In this document: one piece after another, positions 39,952-51,948 of the stretch
How the letters are laid out: every line of letters begins with the position of its first letter
Position numbering within the stretch: position 1 is the first letter of the stretch
Origin: Dioscorea cayenensis subsp. rotundata
Lineage: Eukaryota; Streptophyta; Magnoliopsida; Dioscoreales; Dioscoreaceae
Length of the DNA: 64,000 bases
Direction of reading: 5' to 3'
Assembly (NCBI RefSeq): GCF_009730915.1
Contig: NC_052474.1
Location: forward strand, 3,011,501 to 3,075,500
Program-made: the position numbers and the translations under genes
The notes under the pieces: model-generated
Told to the model about the DNA's origin: nothing
Databases searched by the model: none
The model's input: the letters and a program-made list of their open reading frames with translations, nothing else

Positions 39952-41423
39952 TTTTTCCATATATTAATATATAAATATGCTCTTATTAGTTAATAATTAA
40001 TAAGACCAAGACTGAATTGAATGATTAAAAACCAAAGAAGCAGCTCTGCACTGAAACCATTCTCTGACCTAAACTAGTTCTTCTAGTGCTACTCTTAATC
40101 CTCAAACTTAAGGTGTCCTTTTCAATCCTTTCAAAGTATACGTAAAAATATTGAATAAAATTAAAGCCTTGAGAGATTGATTGCTTTTAAACAGAATGGA
40201 CGGCCTAGATCTGATTATGATGATCAGTGTCTTTGAAACTTGATGGGCAGTACCGTCCTTTTCCCAGGCAGGACACTCAACCGGACGGCGCGGCGACGCG
40301 CCGTTATCAACTGTTCTCAAATAATAAAATTATTTTTAAAAAATGTATATATTGTACAAACGTGGGACCCACGAGGGACGACACGTAGACTGGTCTCTGT
40401 GGGCCCTGCTAGTTTTTTTTGAACGGCGAACTGAAGTTTTGACTTTTGTTTGTGCAAAAGCTAAGACCCCCTTGAATAAATCAAAATTTGAAACAAGTCC
40501 TGAAAAATTTATTTGCTTAATGAAGAGGGTGGGTGAGATAATTTAGATGAGTAAAAGCACTTGTTAATTAAGGAAGCTTACTAATATCACACTTGACTTA
40601 ATCCCTGAGAAACAATTAATGTCCATAATGTGGGATCATGACAAGAAGGTGATTAATTAATGAATTAAGACAAGGATTACAAGATACCGTGTTTGAAACA
40701 ACTTGAACTTAAGTGAGTAATCACTCATGGTTACTTCAAGTATCAACAACATATTTTTCTACATGAAGGAACAAATATTTTCTTTTTTGCAAGTGCCATC
40801 CTAAAGTTCAAAAGACAAGAATGGACAGCTCACCTTGAAAATTAAAAAAATATATATATATATATATACTGGCTAGCTCATTAAAACCCTAAACTAAACA
40901 AGTATTTTACGTGCATGATAAAAATATGGGTAGAGACTAGAGAGAAGCTGATCAAAGAAGACAAAAGGTGGCGTCCTTTGGCTTCTACGCATCATAAAGG
41001 CAACAACACCATCCCTAAATGTGAAACTAGACACGTTTCTCTCTTTCTTTCTCTCTTTGTCACACGTGGGAAGGACCAAATAAGTGAAGATAAGGGAAAT
41101 GAGGCAGTTGAGAGTTGCTGCATGGTAAACAACACATCACACACACACAGAAAGGTTGGAATTTTTCTCTGTGCCTTGCTTGCTTCACGCAAGGGGCTAA
41201 CTAGAGAGAGAGAGAGAGAGGTAGGGTTTGCACCAAGGCGTGGCTTTAAAGGCTCATCAATACAAAGAAAGGAAAAACAAACAAGAGGAAACAGTAACCC
41301 TTACAATAGTATAGACCCACCACAAATAGTTAGGACAAATTTCCTCCTAATAGATCACCCTTCACTCTCTCTTCCAACCCTCTCTCCTTTATCTCATAAG
41401 GTCCAAAAACACCACAAGAGATC
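39952..41423 (+). promoter_or_regulatory. Upstream region of the LBD18-like gene
   Basis: Contains ACACGTGGG at about 41063-41071 (G-box-like) and a (GA)9 tract at 41203-41220, a typical binding site for plant BPC/GAGA factors. No clear TATA box was identified. Confidence 0.4.
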
Positions 41424-42319
41424 ATGAGTGGCTGCACTAATAGCACCAGTGGCAGCAGTAGCGGCGGCGGTGGTGGTGGTGGTGCAAGCGGTGGTGCAAG
41501 TGGTGGTGGTGGTGTAGGAGGAGGAGGAGGAGGACCTTGTGGTGCATGTAAGTTTCTAAGAAGAAAGTGTGTGAACGGATGCATCTTTGCACCATACTTT
41601 GATTCAGAGCAAGGAGCAGCTCACTTTGCAGCAGTGCACAAGGTCTTTGGCGCTAGCAATGTCTCCAAGCTTCTTCTCCATATTCCAGCACACAAACGCC
41701 TCGACGCTGTTGTTACAATCTGTTTCGAAGCACAGGCCCGTCTCCGTGATCCTGTTTATGGTTGTGTCGCACATATCTTTGATCTCCAACAACAGGTGCA
41801 TTTTCCATAGTTTTACAAACTTCATACTATTCTTTTTTCTTTTTTTGGATAAAGACTTCATACTATTTTGATCCTGTCATTACAACTTATACATGTATGT
41901 ATTGTTTTTTTCTTATCCTTTGTATGTTGAAGGTGGTGAATCTTCAAGCAGAGTTGTCATATTTGCAAGCGCACTTAGCTACATTGGAGCTACCTTCACC
42001 TCCACCGCCACCGCCGCCACCACCGTTGCTTGCTCCATCACCTTTCTCAATATCAGACCTTCCTTTCACGTCTAGTCCGCCGACAACTCTAGACTTGTCA
42101 ACACTGTTTGATCCATTGAACCAACCACAATTGGCATCACAGCCGGTGCAGCAGCATGGAAGTAGCAGAGATAGAAGTAGTCTTGCTGATCAGATCAGCT
42201 CTGGAGGAGGTGATCTTCAAGCATTAGCTAGAGAATTACTTCATAGACATCATCATCATCATCATCATCAGCATGCAGCTTCTAGCCAGTCAGAGCCTGC
42301 ATCATCTCTACCAAAGTGA
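41424..42319 (+). CDS. LBD18: LBD18-like LOB-domain transcription factor, 2 exons, 252 aa
   Basis: LOB-domain proteins are plant-specific DNA-binding factors; LBD18 acts downstream of auxin in lateral root formation. Exons 41424-41795 and 41933-42319, with a short intron (137 bp) in phase 0. After a Gly/Ser-rich N-terminus, the Cys block CX2CX6CX3C is complete (Cys39, 42, 49, 53 in [15 protein letters not shown]). The GAS block follows ([20 protein letters not shown]) and then a class-I leucine-zipper-like coil ([20 protein letters not shown]), whose codons are split by the intron. Next come a Pro run, DLPF, and the C-terminal [12 protein letters not shown], which LBD18 shares as I recall it. 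A His tract (HHHHHHHH) follows. Poly-Gly and His runs come from simple GGT and CAT repeats. Confidence 0.93.
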
Positions 42320-42887
42320 TCATGTTCACATTAATGTTGTTGTTGTTGTCACAGTTGGTCACTGTTTCATTTGCTGAGATAGATAGAAAGAAAGGCTTTT
42401 ATATATAATCTTTCAGTTTGTAATCTATCTTTTTGATGAGGATTGATGTAGCTGGTCATTTTGATCCTGAGCATGCATTGGTTCTTTTTTTGATGTTATT
42501 AAGCCAGCAATCATTCCCTGGTCTTGTATTCATTAATGAGGATGAACAGGTACGCCAGTACTTTGAAGTGAAAAATTAAAGCTCTGTTTGTATATGTTCA
42601 TCATTTATGCTCATAAAAAGCCTGAAATGAATTTGTTTTTGAGTATTGTTAGAATTACAATTTACAATTAGTGTTGGTCATGTTTTAAAAAAGGATTACA
42701 TGCATGTTTAAGTAGTGGCGTTAATTAGATAATAAGATGAATGTTAATCAGTTTGTACGTACCTGACTTGTAGTGGTATATAGAGTGAAGAACATTAGAT
42801 ATCATTGCTACTTTTTTACATTATATTTAATTGAATTTATTTGACCAGGCTGACTTTTGTGAAAAAAAATTGAACTGCATGTCATTA

Positions 42888-43887
42888 NNNNNNNNNNNNN
42901 NNNNNNNNNNNNNNNNNNNNNNNNNNNNNNNNNNNNNNNNNNNNNNNNNNNNNNNNNNNNNNNNNNNNNNNNNNNNNNNNNNNNNNNNNNNNNNNNNNNN
43001 NNNNNNNNNNNNNNNNNNNNNNNNNNNNNNNNNNNNNNNNNNNNNNNNNNNNNNNNNNNNNNNNNNNNNNNNNNNNNNNNNNNNNNNNNNNNNNNNNNNN
43101 NNNNNNNNNNNNNNNNNNNNNNNNNNNNNNNNNNNNNNNNNNNNNNNNNNNNNNNNNNNNNNNNNNNNNNNNNNNNNNNNNNNNNNNNNNNNNNNNNNNN
43201 NNNNNNNNNNNNNNNNNNNNNNNNNNNNNNNNNNNNNNNNNNNNNNNNNNNNNNNNNNNNNNNNNNNNNNNNNNNNNNNNNNNNNNNNNNNNNNNNNNNN
43301 NNNNNNNNNNNNNNNNNNNNNNNNNNNNNNNNNNNNNNNNNNNNNNNNNNNNNNNNNNNNNNNNNNNNNNNNNNNNNNNNNNNNNNNNNNNNNNNNNNNN
43401 NNNNNNNNNNNNNNNNNNNNNNNNNNNNNNNNNNNNNNNNNNNNNNNNNNNNNNNNNNNNNNNNNNNNNNNNNNNNNNNNNNNNNNNNNNNNNNNNNNNN
43501 NNNNNNNNNNNNNNNNNNNNNNNNNNNNNNNNNNNNNNNNNNNNNNNNNNNNNNNNNNNNNNNNNNNNNNNNNNNNNNNNNNNNNNNNNNNNNNNNNNNN
43601 NNNNNNNNNNNNNNNNNNNNNNNNNNNNNNNNNNNNNNNNNNNNNNNNNNNNNNNNNNNNNNNNNNNNNNNNNNNNNNNNNNNNNNNNNNNNNNNNNNNN
43701 NNNNNNNNNNNNNNNNNNNNNNNNNNNNNNNNNNNNNNNNNNNNNNNNNNNNNNNNNNNNNNNNNNNNNNNNNNNNNNNNNNNNNNNNNNNNNNNNNNNN
43801 NNNNNNNNNNNNNNNNNNNNNNNNNNNNNNNNNNNNNNNNNNNNNNNNNNNNNNNNNNNNNNNNNNNNNNNNNNNNNNNNNNNNNNN
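42888..43887. other. Assembly gap, exactly 1000 N
   Basis: A placeholder of round length, so the true gap size is unknown. The frames that seem to cross it are artefacts. It begins about 570 bp after the LBD18-like stop. Confidence 0.99.
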
Positions 43888-45059
43888 TTTTGAGCACTTT
43901 AATTTTTTTTAAAAATTTATTTATTTAGGTACAATAGACAAGAGTTCTCCTTCTTGTGTTTTTCTAAGCAAAGCTATATATTATGGTTACATTTGTGGAG
44001 AGTTGACTTCTAGTGCAAATCAAGTTCTCATGTTATAAGTTATTATATAATAATATGTTAAGATATTTTATATATAAGCACCAAATTTTGGTTTGTTTGG
44101 TTGGGGATGAATTACTTAAAGTGGTTGGGTCGGAGATTTTGAATTTTAAATTTTGAATTCATTTTGGAAAGGTGAGAATTTTTATTTCAAAAAAAAAAAA
44201 AAACGGTGAGAATTTTATTTGGTGCTGCTGATTAAGTTTGAGTTTAATCAAACTAATGAAATAAATATTTTTGTAGTTAAATTATATATTTAAAATTAAT
44301 TATGGATGCTTTTATTGAAATATTAATTTTTTTAATTTTTGTAAACTTATAGGTCAACTAACCTTAATAAGTCCCATATTAATTGTCTATTTAAATACAT
44401 GTAATAAGTAGAAGTAGCCCAAAGACCAAATTGTGTGACATCGAATATTGATTAAAAAGAGAAATTATTAAAGAAAAACTAGAGTTGAGACTTACCCAGT
44501 CATGTTTTAACTTTACATTTTTATTATGAATAATAATCTTCATAAACTTTGAATAAAATAACTTAACAAGAAGTGAGTTTATTTTATTAAAAAAATTTCA
44601 AAATCATTTGGCACAAGCCCAATCCAAAGCCCAAGCATATGGTGATGAAGTCCTAGCTAGGTTAATTTGTCAAGCATTTCTACTTCACAAAAACACACAC
44701 TCTCAAAATTGAGTAGCTTGTTTGGGCAAACATGTAGTGAGTAAATGTCCACAAAAAGAGAAACATATCTCCAAACAATATATAAATCTCTTTGCAAAAG
44801 AAGGTATGCAAGCTTTTGCTTTTATATGGTTTGAATGAATTGAGAGAGAGTAGGACCATAACAAGAGGACCAAATTAATCATCATGCAGTGCTTATTAAC
44901 ACTCCATAGACCAACCAACACACTTGTTCATGGATCATCTTTTGCTACAAATGATGGTGGAGTCCAAGTAATAAGCAAAGAGGAAGAGGGGCCTCGTCAA
45001 CAAGGTCCACCCCTCCCACTAAATCACATCTTATAGACCTAAAATAGTTCCAAATACAA

Positions 45060-45091
<32 letters not shown>

Positions 45092-48000
45092 ATTATTAAA
45101 TATATCTAATATAATATAATAAATATATATTAAAAAATGAAAAATTTATGAGGTTTAGCTATTAATCTACCTTTTTTCACTCTTAAAAACAAACAAGCAG
45201 TAGTCAACAGGTATAAATCTTTGTATTTATGATTATAATGAAAATTTTATAAATTTTTATTTAAAATAGTATAAAGATAAAACTATTTTTTAAATATTAT
45301 AGTATTTTTATTGAAAATGTAATAAAGTTTGCAAGTCAAAATATTTGGTGAGATAGATATAAATTAGGCACTATTAGAAAAAAATGATTAAAGAGTGAAC
45401 TTATTTAAAATAGATTATAAGTGTTGCCTGTTATGACAAGTTAAAAAGAGAATCATTGTTTAAGATGGTATTGACATCAATGACATGTCTAGAGATGACT
45501 AGAAGAAGTAACATGTAGATGGTCGTAAAACATGTAAAAATAGGCTTAAGAAATATTTGACTATTTGGTAGAAATTTTACGCTATTCTTTATTTATTAAT
45601 TCTTTTTTACTTTTGATAAAACAAACGCCCTAGTGATGACTTTTGCTATTGTTGTATTATAGAGATAAAAAAAATTTTAAATGAGTTCTAATGAAGTTTA
45701 TCATAAACACAAATTCATGATTATGTTTATTATCAACAATACAATTATTATTAAGGTTATTATGAGGTCAAATCATATATGGTTTGAATATATATATTCT
45801 ATCAATGTTGAGTTTAAATATAATATATTATTTTAAATAGTAGTAATATTTAATTTATGTGTTTTATATAAATATCTTACATACAAATTAATTTTAATAT
45901 CATAACAAGTTCTATTGTTGTTCCTCATTCTTTATTAATACATTCATGGTTTGTCTACTTTATTAAAAATCTACTTTTTGAACCTTGTTTTTTCAGGATT
46001 TTTTTTATTTAATCATAAAGAAATAACACTAAAATACGGCACCATCTACTATTAAATCAGACACCGTGTCGATCACCATGATACTTATTACAGATAACAG
46101 TATAAAAAATAAAATAAAATACTTTTTGAGTAACTAAGAAATGGATGGTTTGGAATATGTAGTGTGCAATCTTTTCCTCTGATATTGGGTGATGGAGCCA
46201 GGGCACTTAGGCTTTGGTTCATTGATCCACTTGGAATTCCATTAAAGTAGATGTCTTTCTTTGCTATCTTTTTACCAACAAGTTGCACCACAAAGTGCAA
46301 TCTTTTGCTTTTAAAGTGTTTCTTGAATTCAATTCTCTTTGGTCAACATCTTTGTCTTAAAGTCAACTTCATCATCATCTAAAGTCAAAGGGCCAAAAGC
46401 TTTATGCTAAGGATTGGATATTGCATCCATCATTGGATTTGTGGTAGATAAATCATTTAACTGTTCCAAAAGTATACCAATATTCATTTATCTATTTTTT
46501 TTTTTTACAAATAAAGCTAAGATAAATTTTTTTAAATGTAAAACATTGGAGTAGAAATCACATGGTGGATTAAGATGAAATCCAATCTCGAACAAAATCA
46601 AAAATATTAATTCAACTTTTTGACAGCGCATAATATTTTTGATAAATATTATATATATATACTTTTTTAGGTGTGTAAAACGACCTCGTTCTGTAACAAC
46701 TGATAAATAGTAAATAAAATAAAATAAAATAAAATAAGAAATATAAAATAAATTTTGGGTGTCAAAATCGAATTTATAAAATAAAATAAAGAGCACGGGC
46801 TAACAAGATGTGAATAAAAAATTGATTTACATTTATCAATTCATATCATGGAATTATTTTTATTTTAATATCACATAAAAACCACTTTCAGGTTTTTAAA
46901 AAAGGGATTAAAAAAAGTAAAAAATTAGAATCAATTTCCAAATTTAAAAAAAAAACAAAAAAAACAAACTTTGAATAACAAGCATTGAGTATGATTCTAT
47001 TGTGAAGAGGAGATATTTTAAAAATGAAAAAAATAAAACATAAAATAAAATAAAATGATAATCATGGGGAATCCACGTCGTTGATCACAAAAGTCCAAAT
47101 GTCGAGGCATTCAAGCCGGCAACAAAGCTGATGATTGGACAACCGTTTGACCCGGTTGTCTTCCACCGCACGTGCACGCCGCACTAACTAAAAACATCCT
47201 CATGAAAACGACAAAAAAACTCACTAACTAACAAATATCTAACAGTTTTTTTCTCAATAAACACCCCTTTAAAATTTATAATTATTTTATCAAAATCACA
47301 ACATTAATTTCTTTTTGACAATTTTTTTTTTATGTAATGTATAATAATAATAATAATAATAATAATAGCGGGTGAGAAGCAAGGAGTGGAATGTAAAATA
47401 CTAAAATGTGGTTGGAGACGGGAGAAGCAATGAATGATAACAATGAGACTTATTAATGAGAGAAGAGGATTAATGTGAGTGGGGTTTAGTTGGTGGTGGA
47501 GGAGAGATCATTCATTCTTTCAAGTCAAAAGGAATGTCTACATTCTTCTGATTCCTTGTTTTTCACATATATTTTTGGGTCGCCTTCATTCTCTGAATGG
47601 TACCACTGGTGATTTATTTGGACATTTCTCATATTCTTTTCATATTGCCTCTTTCACGTATATATATATATAGAGAGAGAGAGTTTTTATTGTCTTTCCT
47701 TTTTTTTAAAAAAAAATAATAATAATATATAATAAAAAAAATAATACACAAAGAAAATTTGAAAAATGTTATGCTCTAGATTATTTTTACTTCTATTTCT
47801 AATAAAACAGTGATTTATTATTTAAAAAAACAAAAAAAAATGATAATATAATAAAAAAGCGATACAAGTCATGTAATTTAAAATTTTCTATGTAGTGATT
47901 AAAAAAATATGCTTTTGTATTATATGGTATTTTGTTTCTTGATAAAGAGTCCAATAATGAAAGAATATTTTATTAATTATTGTATTGATAGTACAATAGT

Positions 48001-48648
48001 AAAAACATACTTATTTCTGATTATTTTATGATATTAAGATATTGCAACTAATGAGATCAATTCTACAGTATAGAGACTTTGATCACTTAAATAAATGATT
48101 TAAGTTTGAACCCTTGGTGCCTTGCGCCAAAAAAAATAAATAAATAAAAACTTGTTGTGAGAGGTTTACTCCTCAATCCTTATAAGGCTCCTAATAGCTC
48201 ACTTCGAGAAAATTAATACATCAATAAATATATATATATATATATAAATAATAATAATAATAATTAGTTAAGTATATCTAAAGAATATATGATAAAAATC
48301 TCTTAAAAACATGCAAAAAATCATCCAAAAATGTTATGCCGTGCAATAAACAGTCTTTAATTGGCAAGTCGTTCCATTACTTTAGATCCAAAAAAAACAT
48401 CTAAGGAGATTTTCAACCGCTTTATATAATACAATTGTTGATAAATTTAAAAAAATAAAATAATACACTACAAAACTAAAATAATGGTTTTAGCTTAACA
48501 TTGTTCCAAGTAAAATCCTCCCACTATAAACTAACTTTTCATTATAAATTATTTCCACATCTCTTAAACGTGTTTCCCTTTCGAACTACGAAATCTTTGA
48601 CCGGTCTTGATAAATGATGTGGTTCAATAAAATTTTACATTTTTTTTT

Positions 48649-48683
<35 letters not shown>

Positions 48684-48804
48684 CAACATTGTGCCGCAGA
48701 GCAGCATATAAAAAGGTAACACCTTGAAAATGTTGAAAATATTTTGATATTGTGCAGATTTTTATATTTGATTGTGCTAAAACTGAGATAATATCAATAC
48801 TTCA

Positions 48805-48835
<31 letters not shown>

Positions 48836-49594
48836 CAGCATGCTGCATTTATCACATGAAATTTATTAATGCACAATCATCTCATGTGTAAATTAAAAAC
48901 AATAATAAATAACTGTCCTTTGATTTATTTGAAGGAAAAACACATGAAATTATTATTATCATCCTCAGCTCTAAAATGAATTCTCAAAACTTCCTATGAT
49001 TTAATCTTTATATATACATGATATCATAATTAAATTTGTATTAATTCAAAATATTTCGTTCAATATTTATGTAAGCAAATCATGATAATTTACAAAATAA
49101 AGTTTTCAAATGATTAATAGCCATTATTTCTTTCCTTTATCCGGATCACCATCATCAACCAACCCGCTTTTGTATAAATAATCACCCCCTAATCAAGATG
49201 TATTAAGTGAAATGTTAATTTCATTCATAAACCTTGACCAGTTAAACGTTAATATATATTATACTCGAGAAACAAAAACTATAAATTTAATAATCATCAA
49301 CTGTGAAAAAAAAAATCATTAACAATGCACTTGAGTTTATTACCTTCTAATCAAGGACAATAACCAAAATAGACACGTAACAATATTTATTAACCTGGTT
49401 TCTCTATTTTTATCTGACAAATAATAATAATAACTCAATTCAACCATTTCACTAAAGAGAGAGAGAGAAAAATCTACCACCCAAGAGAATAACATACACG
49501 ACGAATTTCAAACTCTGATAACAAGATATTATATATTTACAAAAATAAATAAAAAAATATAATTAAACTCGTAAAAATAGAAATAAATATATAT
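43888..49594. other. Gene-poor AT-rich region
   Basis: About 5.7 kb with no frame I can support. Contents: (TA)n(TG)n at about 45060-45090, (AAAAT)n at about 46712-46740, (TAA)n at about 47341-47367, (TA)n at 48651-48680 and 48807-48830, and a hairpin at 47138-47160. Confidence 0.5.
47138..47160. other. 8-bp perfect inverted repeat with 7-nt loop
   Basis: GACAACCG, loop TTTGACC, then CGGTTGTC. It sits in a locally GC-richer patch (47085-47185). No gene is attached. Confidence 0.5.
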
Positions 49595-49794
49595 TTGCAA
49601 GGCATAGTCCTCCCATTGAAAGCAGCAGCAGGTCCACCACCCTCACTTTCTCTTCTCCATTCCTTCATTTCAATTTACTTATTATATACTCCTCTCTATC
49701 TATCTATCTATATATCTTTCTCTCTATCTCTCTATATAACAAACACCAGTTATATCACCACCCACCCCTTCTCCCTTACCTTCCTTCCTACCAA

Positions 49795-51141
49795 ATGGCT
49801 TCAGATCAGCATCATCATCATCATCATCAGCATCAGCATCAGCATCAGCATCAGCATCCATGGCTTTCCTTTCTCAAGTCCGCCATGGCCACCATCTCCG
49901 CCCCTGACCGGAACAACAAGAAAGACAACAACAACCTCAACATCCTTGCCTTCGAGGTCTCCACTCTCATGTCCAAGCTCCTCTCTCTCTCCCGCTCACT
50001 CTCCGACTCTAACCTCTCCCATCTCCGTTACTCCATCTCCTCCCCCGGCGTCCGCAAGGTTGTCTCCGACGACGACTCCTTCCTCCTTGCCCTCATCTTC
50101 GCCGAGCTCACTGACTCCCTCCGCCTCATCTCCAACTCCATCTCCCACCTCTCATCCCGCTGCTCTAACCCCTCTCTCAGATCCTTCCCTTATGCTTTCA
50201 AAAACTTCGTCTCCTCCGGCGAGGACTCTCACCACTGGGTTTTGTCCTCCAAGGACATGCTTTACAAGTCTAAGAAGATGGACCGGCTCATCTCCTCCAC
50301 CTCTGATCTCCATTCTCAGCTCCATGATCTCGTCGACTCCGAACAACTCCTCAAGAAACTCCTCCACTGCAGCCATGAATTCTCTATGAACAAGATCACC
50401 ACCATCGCTGAGGCTCAACAAAGAGTGGTACGTCAACGGCAGCAGGTCGAGCATTTGAAGCAGGTTTCACTCTGGGGTTGCACCTTCGACGCTGCCGTCA
50501 AGCTCTTGGCTAGGTCTTGCTTCACAGTGTTCGCTAGGATTCTCCACGCGTTTGGCGCCGGCCATGCAGCGCCGCAGAGGAGCCTGTCCGCGGCGGTGTA
50601 CCCGGCTCCTCCTGGACCATTGATATCCGAGACTACCGGGTTGTTTGAGTGGAGCTCGAGGATGTTAGCCGCGCCGGAGATGACGCTCGGCGCGGCGGCT
50701 CTGGCGGCGAGGTACGCCAACGTGGTCATCGTTGTGGAGAAGATGATGAAAGCGCCGGGATCGGTCGGACAGGAGGGGCGGGACGAGTTGTACGGGATGT
50801 TGCCAGATGGCGTGAGGGGATTGGTCAGGAGGAGGTTGAGAGGGGTGGTGGGCCCGGCTTCCGATGCTGAGCTGGCAGTGGAGTGGAGGGAAGCCATATC
50901 GAGTATCATGGCGTGGCTGGGGCCGTTGGCTCACGACACTGTAACGTGGCAGACGGAGAGGTTCACGCCGGAGCGGAGGAGGAGCCACGTGGCAGGGGAT
51001 GTGGGGCCCATGCTGTGGAGAACGCTTTGGTTCGCCAACAGAGAGAAGGTGGAGGCCGCCGTGACGGAGTTGCTGGTTGGGCTTAACTACATTTGGAGGT
51101 TCGAACTCGAGTTGAGCTCGAGAAACAGGCTCAGAGAATAG
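49795..51141 (+). CDS. DUF3475/DUF668 protein of the PSK-SIMULATOR (PSI) family, single exon, 448 aa
   Basis: Proteins with this architecture include PSI1-3, which promote growth linked to phytosulfokine signalling; shorter members are uncharacterised. The N-terminus has a His/Gln tract (residues 6-21, from CAT/CAG repeats). DUF3475 follows at about 50-106: ILAFEVSTLMSKLLSLSRSL, VRKVVSDDDSFLLALIFAEL. DUF668 is at about 290-385: TLGAAALAARYANVVIVVEK, GRDELYGMLPDGVRGLVRRR. The last part has WLGPLAHDTVTWQTERF and ends in a basic tail. No membrane segment is seen. The gene is intronless and GC-rich compared with its surroundings. A TATA-like CTATATAAC lies about 60 bp upstream and a CT-rich leader precedes the ATG. 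The next gene, MATE, converges on it. Confidence 0.9.
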   Translation: MASDQHHHHHHQHQHQHQHQHPWLSFLKSAMATISAPDRNNKKDNNNLNILAFEVSTLMSKLLSLSRSLSDSNLSHLRYSISSPGVRKVVSDDDSFLLALIFAELTDSLRLISNSISHLSSRCSNPSLRSFPYAFKNFVSSGEDSHHWVLSSKDMLYKSKKMDRLISSTSDLHSQLHDLVDSEQLLKKLLHCSHEFSMNKITTIAEAQQRVVRQRQQVEHLKQVSLWGCTFDAAVKLLARSCFTVFARILHAFGAGHAAPQRSLSAAVYPAPPGPLISETTGLFEWSSRMLAAPEMTLGAAALAARYANVVIVVEKMMKAPGSVGQEGRDELYGMLPDGVRGLVRRRLRGVVGPASDAELAVEWREAISSIMAWLGPLAHDTVTWQTERFTPERRRSHVAGDVGPMLWRTLWFANREKVEAAVTELLVGLNYIWRFELELSSRNRLRE

Positions 51142-51901
51142 TTACAATTTGTTCTCTATGTTTTCCGTTTTCTGTTTCCACTTGTTTTCCAAAGTGGGTT
51201 TGGAGTGAATGTACAGTCATTTTGGAATTTGTTTTATGGGTGTATCAGTGTATGTATATTGATGGAAAATGAATGATGAGTGTGGAAATTGGAAATTGGA
51301 AATTGGAAAAATGGTTGTGGAGGGGGAGCAAAGTGGAGTGATTTCAGGTCTGGAAAACACTTTACTGGCATACAAGCACATAATAGAATGATTGCAATTT
51401 GCAAGTGTGTGTCTCAATTATGAATTATGGAAAGTGGGGATGCATCATGCAAGGTGACATGGGAATCAGTGTTGTGAGTTTTGTTTTGAGATCTTTACAC
51501 ATTAATCTGTTCTCACTACTTTCAATTCAATTGAGAATAAGAGAGAACAAGGGGGAGTGTGTTGCGTTGTGTTGTTCCCCTGTTTTTAATGAATGGTTAA
51601 AAGAAGTGGACGAATGGTGATGGGCGAGGCATATGGCTCACGTGGGAGGTGCTGCTGCTTCTTCTCCCGAATCTCGGATCACATGTTCTTTGGCTTGGCC
51701 TTGTTGAATAAAATGCATCTATTGATGGGATAAACATAATTGATCAATACTATTAAAATAAAATTCCATTCATAAGGAATTGTAGCTAGCTAGTGTACTG
51801 ATTAATTTTTTAAATTATCTGTAGGTTATAGCATCCCACAACCAACATGTAATCATTGTTATGAGTCTTATGACAACCATACAAGAAGAAAGGAAAAAAA
51901 T

Positions 51902-51932
<31 letters not shown>

Positions 51933-51948
51933 CTTATATAAATATAAA
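51142..51948. other. Intergenic space between convergent DUF668 and MATE genes
   Basis: Holds both 3' untranslated regions. A three-copy GGAAATT-type repeat lies near 51286-51308 and a (TA)n tract near 51912-51932. Confidence 0.5.

Noticed and set aside
42827-43928. Long frames of about 360 codons on both strands
   Set aside because: They consist almost wholly of unknown residues across the N gap.
50152-51086. Several antisense and shifted frames of 65-160 codons inside the DUF668 gene
   Set aside because: Shadows caused by the high GC and lack of stops in that exon; the sense frame has clear domains.
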